From Verrucomicrobiales bacterium (GTDB taxonomy: Bacteria > Verrucomicrobiota > Verrucomicrobiia > Limisphaerales > UBA9464), in NCBI GenBank assembly GCA_003445095.1, contig DLVS01000238.1:1-5849 (forward strand): 5,849 nt of DNA, read 5' to 3'. Shown here one piece after another: positions 1 to 5,849 of this stretch. The notes under the pieces are model-generated. The model worked only from the letters and a program-made list of their open reading frames with translations, was not told where the DNA came from and ran no database searches. Position 1 is the stretch's first letter; every line of letters starts with the position of its first letter. The translations under genes were made by a program, and so were the position numbers.

Positions 1-93
1 TTTCCCGGTGACGAGTTCTTGATCGGGTATTGGCTGGGACGTTACGTCGGGGCCATCGGTGGACCGAGTTCGAGCGAGCCCGGCCAGCCATAG
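1..93 (+). CDS. C-terminal end of an unrecognised protein (partial)
   Basis: An open frame enters from the left edge and stops at TAG (91-93), leaving 30 codons. The visible peptide includes GDEFLIGYWLGRYVGAI followed by a polar, proline- and serine-rich tail. Codon use matches the neighbouring genes and a hairpin lies directly behind the stop, so this is probably the true end of a gene. The motif YWLGRYxG, with aromatic residues and a basic pair, resembles C-termini I associate with secreted or carbohydrate-active proteins of Verrucomicrobia. That is too weak to name a function. The start and nearly all of the protein lie outside the window. Confidence 0.45.
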   Translation, partial: FPGDEFLIGYWLGRYVGAIGGPSSSEPGQP

Positions 94-120
94 CCAGGGT
101 ACCTGATGAGGAACCCTGCC
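93..120 (+). terminator. Terminator-like hairpin after the left-edge gene
   Basis: An 11-nt arm GCCAGGGTACC (93-103) faces GGAACCCTGCC (110-120) across the 6-nt loop TGATGA. Nine of eleven positions pair, with two internal mismatches. It begins at the last base of the TAG stop of the left-edge gene, where a terminator would be expected. No T-tract follows, so it is not a classical intrinsic terminator. It could instead stabilise the 3' end of the transcript or be chance. Confidence 0.3.
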
Positions 121-312
121 CACTTCCCGTGCCAGGTCTTCCCCGCACCTTTCATCTAAAGGGGGCGTGGTCATCTTGGGCGACTTCAAAGCGCTATAAG
201 TGGCCCACATACGCTGCGTGTGGCGTTCAAGCATTCGGTCCCAAAGCGCATGAAGGCGATTCCCCCTTCGTCACTGCTTCTCGTCTTCAGGCGAACCGAC
301 TACGCTGGGCCG
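121..312. other. Intergenic/leader region upstream of purN
   Basis: No supported gene lies here. The purN frame is open upstream to a GTG at 220 and an ATG at 250, but the extra residues do not resemble the PurN N-terminus. A TATAAG hexamer at 195-200 could be a -10 element, but the nearest -35 candidate (TTGGGC, 176-181) is only 13 nt away, so no promoter is called. No riboswitch fold was recognised. A PurR-type operator was not obvious. Confidence 0.4.
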
Positions 313-942
313 GTGAGCAGTCCTTCTTCCTTTCGGCTCGGGGTCCTCGGTTCAGGCAAGGGTACCAATTTCCTCGCTTTGGCCGACGCAATTTCGGCGG
401 GAAGACTTCCGGCGAAACTGGCGATCGTCCTCAGTGACGTCACCGACTCAGGCATTTTGACCCACGCCACCGAGCGCGGTATCCCGGCGCAGTTCATCAC
501 ACCGGGCACATTCCGCACCAAGCTCGACGAAGCCGCGGAGTCGGCCTACCTCAACACCCTCCGCGAGGCGAAAGTCGATCTGGTGGTGCTCGCCGGATTC
601 ATGCGGATTCTCAAAGGCGAGTTCCTCCGCGCGTTTGAAGGACGGGTGATCAATATTCATCCGTCGCTCCTGCCCTCGTTTCCCGGACTGATGGCGTGGA
701 AACAAGCCCTCGACTATGGAGTCAAAGTGACAGGCTGCACTGTTCATTATGTGGATCAAGGGGTCGATACGGGACCGATCATTGGTCAACGTGCCGTGCC
801 CGTCGTGGAGGGCGATACGGCGGACACGTTGCACGCGCGCATCCAGGTCGCAGAGCGCGAATTGTATCCGGCCGTCGTGGGCGCGATCGCGCGGGGCGAA
901 GTCCAAGTACGGGGCCGACTGGCCCGCGGATTTTCCAGCTAA
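313..942 (+). CDS. purN: Phosphoribosylglycinamide formyltransferase (GART 1)
   Basis: PurN transfers a formyl group from 10-formyltetrahydrofolate to glycinamide ribonucleotide, the third step of de novo purine synthesis, in the cytoplasm. From the chosen GTG start the protein has 209 residues, close to E. coli PurN (212). Visible features are the N-terminal phosphate-binding segment LGVLGSGKGTN (residues 9-19), the folate-site strand VDLVVLAGFMRIL, and the hallmark NIHPSLLPSFPG. The catalytic residues map to N114, H116 and D152 (in VDTGPII), with H145 just before. These correspond to E. coli N106, H108, D144 and H137 at a constant offset of 8. The C-terminal AERELYP motif is also present. 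Longer starts at GTG 220 or ATG 250 would add 31 or 21 non-conserved residues, and no start has a convincing ribosome binding site. The gene stands alone, without purM or purH beside it, and converges on the permease gene. Confidence 0.95.
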   Translation: MSSPSSFRLGVLGSGKGTNFLALADAISAGRLPAKLAIVLSDVTDSGILTHATERGIPAQFITPGTFRTKLDEAAESAYLNTLREAKVDLVVLAGFMRILKGEFLRAFEGRVINIHPSLLPSFPGLMAWKQALDYGVKVTGCTVHYVDQGVDTGPIIGQRAVPVVEGDTADTLHARIQVAERELYPAVVGAIARGEVQVRGRLARGFSS

Positions 943-972
943 GCCGTACCCGTACCGTAGAAGAACGGGGAG

Positions 973-1005
973 AACCGCTAATGGACACAAATCCACCCGA
1001 ATGGG
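973..1005 (+). repeat. Left arm of an imperfect inverted repeat (10-bp units)
   Basis: This 33-nt arm starts AACCGCTAATGGACACAAAT. Compared with the reverse complement of 1096-1128 it matches at 25 of 33 positions. Read on the minus strand it falls into degenerate 10-nt units (CATTCGGGTG, GATTTGTGTC, CATTAGCGGT). It lies 30 bp after the purN stop. It is the more decayed of the two arms. Confidence 0.6.
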
Positions 1006-1095
1006 ATCGATCATTTCGCCGGACGACCCCGGCCGGCCGGACTCACCGTTCAGTGACCGGGATCAGCTCTACCAAAAGTTTCGTTTTGAACTCGG
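1005..1095. other. Structured spacer between the repeat arms
   Basis: The spacer contains two perfect palindromes: GATCGATC (1005-1012) and CCGGCCGGCCGG (1029-1040). A nested stem is possible. GACCCCGG (1025-1032) and TCAC (1043-1046) can pair with GTGACCGGGATC (1053-1064), with one mismatch, a 10-nt bulge and a 6-nt loop CGTTCA. Further on, CAAAA (1073-1077) faces TTTTG (1084-1088). The region may act as a transcription stop for the two convergent genes. No open frame here is supported. Confidence 0.35.
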
Positions 1096-1128
1096 CTCAT
1101 TCGTGTTCATTCGTGTCGATTCGTGGTT
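1096..1128 (-). repeat. Right arm of the inverted repeat (three 10-bp units)
   Basis: From 1099 the sequence reads CATTCGTGTT, CATTCGTGTC, GATTCGTGGT, then T. These are three tandem 10-nt units sharing ATTCGTG. The arm is the approximate reverse complement of 973-1005. It ends 17 bp before the permease stop codon. From memory, repeats of this ATTCGTG style are scattered between genes in Verrucomicrobia and Planctomycetes genomes. Copy number in this genome cannot be judged from the window. Confidence 0.7.
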
Positions 1129-1145
1129 GAACTGAATTGTTCCGG

Positions 1146-2252
1146 CTAAGCCGCGCGCTCGGCGCGGCGCAACAACCACACACCCGTCACCAGGAAGACC
1201 AGATTGGGCACCCACAAGATCAGGTGAGGATGGAACTGAGGCCGGGTTTCCAGAGACTGCGCCAGAATGATGAAGCTGTAATAGGCGCCGATCAGGATTA
1301 GGGCAACCGCCACACCGAAGTTGGTTTCTCGTCGATGAACGCGAATTCCGAGCGGTATTCCGACCAGCGTGAAGGCCAGGCAAGAAAACGAGAACGCGAG
1401 CTGGCGATGGATGTGGACGCGCACCGGCTCCAGCGCGCCCCCCGCACCGCGCCGAAATTGCAACTCCTCCAGCAGTTCGCGAAAACTCATGTTGACCGGT
1501 TTCGGACGCTCACGGCCGCTTGACCGAAAATTATTGATCGGTTGAAGGCGCTCGGCGTCGAAGACCGACTGCCAGTCGCCCGCAATCAGAATCAAGCCTT
1601 GGAGATTTACCAACCGGAGCATCACCGGAAGACCATTCGTATCGACCAAGACTTCGCCTTCCGGCGCCCACACATCCAGATTCCGAATTAGATTCGTCCT
1701 TCCGTCTGCCACCACATTGGTCGTGCCGTAAATTAGCACATCTCGAAGGTGAAACCCCTTCACCTCGCGAGCGTACAACGTCAGCGGCCCCAAATCGACA
1801 TAGCGGCCCTCACCGATAAACGCGGCCGGCCCGCGGCGAATGACTTCGTTTTTCAGTTCGTGAAACTGTTCCCGGCAGTAAGGCGAGATCACCATATTGA
1901 GCGCGGCGCTGACCCCCGTGAGCACCACGGCGAGGCCCAACACCGGGGCGCACGCAGCCACGACACTGATCCCACCGGCTCGGATCGCGGTCAGCTCTTG
2001 ATCGGCGCTCAGTCGCCCAAACACGAGGAGCGAAGCGGTGAGCAATCCGATGGGGAGGGCGAACGCCAACGCGAACGGAATCAGCAGGAGAACCGCGTAA
2101 CCAGCCGTCTGCATGGAGATGCTACCCGTCGCGACGAGATCGAACACATCTTTGAGCACGTTACCCAAGAGAAGCAGCGCGGTGAAGGTGGCGACGGTCA
2201 GCCCACAGGTCGCAATGACTTGGCGCAAGAGGTAACGATGCAGCGTGGGCAT
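1146..2252 (-). CDS. LptF/LptG (YjgP/YjgQ) family permease
   Basis: LptF and LptG form the inner-membrane part of the LptB2FG transporter that extracts lipopolysaccharide and passes it to LptC and the periplasmic bridge. The 368-residue product has the family layout. Three N-terminal helices lie at about 13-33, 50-78 and 97-120, and a soluble domain at about 125-280 would form the periplasmic beta-jellyroll. Three C-terminal helices follow at about 285-304, 312-334 and 345-361. The cytoplasmic segment GRLSADQELTAIRAGGIS (79-96) between helices 2 and 3 is the conserved coupling helix that contacts the LptB ATPase. E. coli LptF and LptG are 366 and 360 residues, so the gene is full length. The ATG at 2252 was chosen because MPTLHRYLLRQV matches the usual start just before helix 1; an upstream GTG at 2288 would add 12 residues. 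Which paralogue this is cannot be decided. Its partner and lptB are not adjacent. It is divergent from dnaE and convergent with purN. Confidence 0.92.
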   Translation of the reverse strand: MPTLHRYLLRQVIATCGLTVATFTALLLLGNVLKDVFDLVATGSISMQTAGYAVLLLIPFALAFALPIGLLTASLLVFGRLSADQELTAIRAGGISVVAACAPVLGLAVVLTGVSAALNMVISPYCREQFHELKNEVIRRGPAAFIGEGRYVDLGPLTLYAREVKGFHLRDVLIYGTTNVVADGRTNLIRNLDVWAPEGEVLVDTNGLPVMLRLVNLQGLILIAGDWQSVFDAERLQPINNFRSSGRERPKPVNMSFRELLEELQFRRGAGGALEPVRVHIHRQLAFSFSCLAFTLVGIPLGIRVHRRETNFGVAVALILIGAYYSFIILAQSLETRPQFHPHLILWVPNLVFLVTGVWLLRRAERAA

Positions 2253-2296
2253 GAAGGAGTCCGGCGCGGCGAGTAAACCCGAACGCACGTGGCGCG

Positions 2297-2325
2297 TCAG
2301 TATTCCTTGCGTGTCCTTCAGCCAA
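2297..2325 (-). promoter_or_regulatory. Possible promoter for the permease gene
   Basis: On the minus strand TTGGCT (2320-2325) and TACTGA (2297-2302) are spaced 17 bp apart. The -35 is a fair match and the -10 a poor one to the sigma-70 consensus. A transcript starting about 7 nt further on would leave a leader of roughly 35-40 nt before the ATG at 2252 and almost none before the GTG at 2288. That mildly favours the ATG. No comparable promoter for dnaE was found in this 133-bp divergent region. Confidence 0.18.
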
Positions 2326-2385
2326 AATCACGGCAGAGAAGACGAGCGGCGGCCTTGGCCTTGGTGAACAATCGGCCCTCGACAG

Positions 2386-5300
2386 ATGCAGACTCGGACG
2401 GATGCTTCCGGAACGATGTCGTCCGCGGATTTTGTTCACCTGCATTTGCACACCGAGTATTCCTTGCTCGATGCCGCTTGCCGGCTGGATCGGCTGATGG
2501 AACGGGCGGCGGCCTTGAAACTTCCGGCGCTGGCACTGACCGACCATGGCGTCATGCACGGCTCCTTGGAGTTCTACGAAGCCGCGAAGAAGAAGAGTAT
2601 CAAGCCCATTCTCGGTTGTGAGGTTTACGTCGCCCCCGGAAGTCGTTTGGAGAAAAAGCCCGGTTCGGGGATGCGCGATGTCTATCACCACCTCGTGCTG
2701 TTGGCTCGAAACGAAGCCGGCTACCAGAACCTCGTCCGCTTGGTCACCGCGGCCAACCTCGAGGGCTTTTACTACAAGCCCCGCATCGACAAGGAACTCC
2801 TCGAGCAGCACGCGGACGGCCTGATTGCCTTGTCGGGCTGCCTCGCGAGCGAGGTGTCGGAGCAAATCCTCAAAGGCGACGAGGCCAAAGCACGCACCAC
2901 CATCGACTGGTTCAAGCAAGTCCTGGGGCCGGAGAATTATTATCTTGAACTCCAAAACCACGGCATTCCTGAGCAAGCGAAGGTGAATCGCCTGCTGATC
3001 CCATGGGCGAAGGAGTTTGGCCTCAAACTCGTGGCCACCAATGACGTCCATTACGTTGAGCGTGGTCACTGGAAGGCCCACGACTGTCTTATCTGCGTCG
3101 GCACTCAGTCGTTGGTCAGCGACGCGAAGCGAATGCGCTATCAGGAGGCGCAGTTTTATCTCCGGTCGGCCGACGAGATGAAGGCACTCTTCGCCGAAAC
3201 GCCGGAAGCCGTACTCAACACCGTGCAGGTGGCGGATCAATGCAATCTCGACATCAAGTTTGCCAAAGGCGCCGAGCATTATCCCGTCTTCCAACCGCCC
3301 GAAACTTGGACGCGCGAGGGCTATCTCCGAAGGCTCCTCTGTGACGGCCTTAAGACTCGTTACACCATCGAGGCCCACGTTGAAGGAGACAAAATTCACG
3401 TGGACGGCGTCGTCGATCCGACGCGACTCGATGCGCTGGTTCCGCCATCTCAAATTGGCGAAAGAACGGACCACGGGCTACGAGCCGCCGACCATCCCGC
3501 CACCCCGCTTCTCCTCGATCGCCTCAATCTCGAGTGCAGCATCATCGAGAAGACGGGTTACGTGTCGTACTTTCTGATCGTCGGTGATTTCGTGCGCTAC
3601 GGCCGCAGTATTGGCTCGACCTGTGCGGCGCGCGGCTCGGCGGCGGGTTCACTCGTGACGTACCTGCTAGACATTTCCAGCGTCGATCCCATCCGTTACG
3701 GGCTTCTCTTTGAGCGCTTCCTCAATCCCGAGCGCGTCAGTCCGCCCGACATTGACATCGACTTTACCGACACGCTTCGCGGGAAGGTGATTGAGTACGT
3801 CCGCCAGAAATACGGCGCCGATTCCGTCGCCCAAATCGTTACCTTCCAAACGATGGGCGCGAAATCGGTCCTGCGTGATGTGGGCCGGGTGATGGGCCTC
3901 AGCTTCGGCGAATGCGATCGGCTGGCGAAGATGGTTTCCGACATGCGCTGGAGCCTGAAGGAAGCACTCGAGAAGAACGCGGAATTCAAAGCCGCGTACC
4001 AATCTGAAGAGGTCACCCGCGACATCGTCGACAGCGCCCTGATCCTTGAGGACCAGGTTCGCGGCACCGGGGTGCACGCCGCCGGCGTCGTCATCGGTGC
4101 GCAACCGCTGGTCAATCTATTGCCGCTTAAGACCGACGACGAAGGCGGACTGGTGACCCAATACTCGCAGAAGCCCGTCGAGAAGCTGGGTCTGCTGAAG
4201 ATGGATTTCCTCGGGCTCAAGACGCTCACAGTTATCCAAAACGCCGTCGAACTAGTCCGACGTACGCAAGGCATCGTCGTGCCGATTGACAATTTGCCGC
4301 TCGACGATCCGAAGACTTACGAACTGTTGAATAACGCACAGACGCTCGGCGTGTTCCAACTGGAATCGGGAGGCATGCGTGACCTCTGCAAAAAGTTCCA
4401 AATCCAGTCGGTGGAACACATCACCGCCCTGGTCTCGCTTTATCGGCCGGGACCGATGGATCTGATTCCGGACTTCATCGAACGCCGCCACGGCCGAAAA
4501 GAAGTCGCCTACGATCATCCCCTGCTCGAACCGATCGCTCGCGAAACCTACGGAGTATTGATATACCAAGAGCAAGTGATGCAGGCCGCCCGGGTCCTGG
4601 CCGGCTATACACTGGGAGGCGCCGATATCTTGCGGCGGGCCATGGGAAAAAAAGACCCGGCGGAAATGGCGAAGCAGCGGGAGATTTTCGTGCGTGGTAG
4701 CGCCACGCAAAACCAGATTCCCGCGGCCAAGGCTAACGAGATTTTCGATACGCTGGAGAAATTTGCCGGCTATGGATTCAACAAATCCCACGCTGCCGCG
4801 TACGCCGTCACCGCGTATCAAACCGCCTACCTCAAGGCCAATTATCCGGTCGAATTCCTCTGCGCGATGATGACGAACGACCAGGCCAATCTGGAGAAGC
4901 TCGCCCAGTATATCGCGGAGGCGCGCGGATTCGGCATCGCCGTCCTCGGTCCTGACGTCAATGAGTCTGAAGTGGCGTTTGCGCCAGCGCCTCGCCCCGA
5001 CGGCGAGTCCAGCAGTTTGCCGCCGATTCGCTTCGGGTTGGCGGCGATCAAAGGTGTGGGTGAAGTGGCGGTCCAATCCTTGTTGGACGCTCGGAAAGCG
5101 GGCGGTCGGTTCACCTCGCTGGATGATTTGTGTGAACGCATTGATCTGCGGGCGGCGAACAAAAAGGTGCTCGAATGCCTCATCAAAGCCGGCGCGTGCG
5201 ACACCCTCGGTGCCAACCGCGCCACCCTCAGTGCGTTCCTGGACGCCTCCGTGGCCCGGGCGAGCTCGCTCGCCGCTGATCGCCTTCGCGGTCAGTCATC

Positions 5301-5849
5301 CCTCTTCGAGACATTTGAAAGCGCACCGAAAAAGGAGACGACCAAGACCGTTACGTTGCCGGAATGGCCAACCGAGCAAAAGCTCGCGGGCGAGAAGGAG
5401 CTTTTGGGAATGTACCTCAGTGGACATCCATTGCAGCCCTACGAATCCTTACTTCAGCGTTACTCGCTGAATACGATTGCGGAACTCTCCGCGCTGGAGA
5501 ATCGGTCTATGGTCAGAGTCGGAGGCATGGTCACGGCGATGCAGGAAGGGGTCAGCAAGAAGTCCGGCAAGAAATACGCACTGGTTACACTCGAGGATCT
5601 GACCGGCAACGTTCAACTGCTGCTCATGAACGAGAATTATGACCGATTTCGCGGACTCTTGGGGCCCACTGCCGCCGTCCTCGTCACGGCCGAGGTCAAT
5701 ACCGGCGAAGACAAACCCAAGCTGTTTCCGCAGGAGATTCTGCGGCTTGAAGACGCCCCGCGAAAGTTTACCAAACAAGTACACCTGCGGTTGCGCGCGA
5801 CCGATCTGACGCGCCCGCGACTCGAGGCCGCCCGCGTCTTGATCGAGGC
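2386..5849 (+). CDS. dnaE: DNA polymerase III subunit alpha (partial, right edge)
   Basis: DnaE is the replicative polymerase of the chromosome. The frame runs from ATG 2386 through 1154 codons to the window edge without a stop; E. coli DnaE has 1160 residues. A PHP domain comes first, with HLHLHTEYS (18-26), TDHG (52-55), GCEVYV (77-82), YHHLVLLA, SGC (150-152) and NDVHY (219-223). The palm follows, with ARGSAAGSLVTY, PPDIDIDF (454-460) and KMDFLGLKTL; its catalytic aspartates are two in the PDIDID motif plus D607. Next are the thumb and fingers (GVFQLESGGMR, YRPGPMDLIPDF, GYGFNKSHAAAYA). A helix-hairpin-helix region starts near 882 (AAIKGVGEVA). Then come QSSLF (970-974), matching the internal beta-clamp-binding motif, and an OB fold (about 1040-1110). 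The tau-binding C-terminus is cut off. ATG 2416 (MSSADFVHLH) is an equally plausible start, nearer the usual family N-terminus. Neither start has a strong ribosome binding site. This is the DnaE1 type, not the shorter error-prone DnaE2/ImuC. Confidence 0.97.
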   Translation, partial: MQTRTDASGTMSSADFVHLHLHTEYSLLDAACRLDRLMERAAALKLPALALTDHGVMHGSLEFYEAAKKKSIKPILGCEVYVAPGSRLEKKPGSGMRDVYHHLVLLARNEAGYQNLVRLVTAANLEGFYYKPRIDKELLEQHADGLIALSGCLASEVSEQILKGDEAKARTTIDWFKQVLGPENYYLELQNHGIPEQAKVNRLLIPWAKEFGLKLVATNDVHYVERGHWKAHDCLICVGTQSLVSDAKRMRYQEAQFYLRSADEMKALFAETPEAVLNTVQVADQCNLDIKFAKGAEHYPVFQPPETWTREGYLRRLLCDGLKTRYTIEAHVEGDKIHVDGVVDPTRLDALVPPSQIGERTDHGLRAADHPATPLLLDRLNLECSIIEKTGYVSYFLIVGDFVRYGRSIGSTCAARGSAAGSLVTYLLDISSVDPIRYGLLFERFLNPERVSPPDIDIDFTDTLRGKVIEYVRQKYGADSVAQIVTFQTMGAKSVLRDVGRVMGLSFGECDRLAKMVSDMRWSLKEALEKNAEFKAAYQSEEVTRDIVDSALILEDQVRGTGVHAAGVVIGAQPLVNLLPLKTDDEGGLVTQYSQKPVEKLGLLKMDFLGLKTLTVIQNAVELVRRTQGIVVPIDNLPLDDPKTYELLNNAQTLGVFQLESGGMRDLCKKFQIQSVEHITALVSLYRPGPMDLIPDFIERRHGRKEVAYDHPLLEPIARETYGVLIYQEQVMQAARVLAGYTLGGADILRRAMGKKDPAEMAKQREIFVRGSATQNQIPAAKANEIFDTLEKFAGYGFNKSHAAAYAVTAYQTAYLKANYPVEFLCAMMTNDQANLEKLAQYIAEARGFGIAVLGPDVNESEVAFAPAPRPDGESSSLPPIRFGLAAIKGVGEVAVQSLLDARKAGGRFTSLDDLCERIDLRAANKKVLECLIKAGACDTLGANRATLSAFLDASVARASSLAADRLRGQSSLFETFESAPKKETTKTVTLPEWPTEQKLAGEKELLGMYLSGHPLQPYESLLQRYSLNTIAELSALENRSMVRVGGMVTAMQEGVSKKSGKKYALVTLEDLTGNVQLLLMNENYDRFRGLLGPTAAVLVTAEVNTGEDKPKLFPQEILRLEDAPRKFTKQVHLRLRATDLTRPRLEAARVLIE

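Noticed and set aside
30..437. Plus-strand frame of 135 codons overlapping the purN start
   Set aside because: It runs out of frame into conserved PurN sequence and its composition is arginine-rich and non-protein-like.
949..969. CCCGT/ACGGG hairpin just after the purN stop
   Set aside because: It is a five-pair stem with an 11-nt loop and no T-tract, so not distinguishable from chance.
448..1014. Minus-strand frame of 188 codons opposite purN
   Set aside because: It is antisense to catalytic PurN motifs and has no recognisable domain.
1073..1088. CAAAA/TTTTG mini-hairpin as a terminator
   Set aside because: The stem is only five A/T-rich pairs, too weak to call on its own. It is mentioned only as part of the spacer.
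1096..1128. The ATTCGTG repeat as a CRISPR array
   Set aside because: The units are 10 bp in direct contact with no spacers, unlike CRISPR repeats, and no cas gene is present.
1749..2276. Plus-strand frame of 175 codons opposite the permease
   Set aside because: The translation is a charged, low-complexity shadow of the hydrophobic permease frame.
2161..3474. Minus-strand open frame of 437 codons across the permease start and dnaE PHP region
   Set aside because: It is antisense to unmistakable DnaE motifs, and its translation has no recognisable domain. It is a by-product of codon bias in the real frame.
3667..4292. Overlapping minus-strand frames inside the dnaE palm region
   Set aside because: They are shadows of the palm motifs, with low-complexity composition and no motif of their own.
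4252..5076. Minus-strand open frame of 274 codons inside dnaE
   Set aside because: It is fully antisense to the conserved fingers and thumb of DnaE and has no family signature.

Overview
The window looks like ordinary chromosomal housekeeping DNA from a moderately GC-rich Gram-negative-type bacterium. Three things point to the Verrucomicrobia or a related PVC-group lineage: the wording of the DnaE polymerase motifs (CAARGSAAGSLVTY, PPDIDIDF), an LptF/LptG-family permease that implies an outer membrane with LPS export, and an intergenic repeat built on the word CATTCGTGT. I recall this repeat style from such genomes. The lineage call is inference, not a search result.

Layout: (1) 1-93 holds the last 30 codons of an unrecognised + strand gene that enters from the left. 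A terminator-like hairpin follows its stop. (2) 94-312 is a leader region without a supported gene. (3) 313-942 (+) is purN, glycinamide ribonucleotide formyltransferase of purine synthesis. (4) 943-1145 separates two convergent genes and holds an imperfect inverted repeat whose arms consist of 10-bp units. (5) 1146-2252 (-) is a six-helix LptF/LptG (YjgP/YjgQ) family permease. (6) 2253-2385 is the divergent intergenic region. (7) 2386-5849 (+) is dnaE, the replicative DNA polymerase III alpha subunit. It is open at the right edge and lacks only its extreme C-terminus.

The genes serve unrelated core functions: nucleotide synthesis, envelope LPS transport and replication. purN and the permease converge, the permease and dnaE diverge, and no operon is visible inside the window. 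There is no sign of phage, transposase, CRISPR, tRNA or rRNA. I found no new biological system. The most unusual non-coding feature is the inverted repeat between purN and the permease. The most interesting protein features are in DnaE: an apparently intact PHP metal site, a substituted GPGRGS loop and a clear internal clamp-binding motif.
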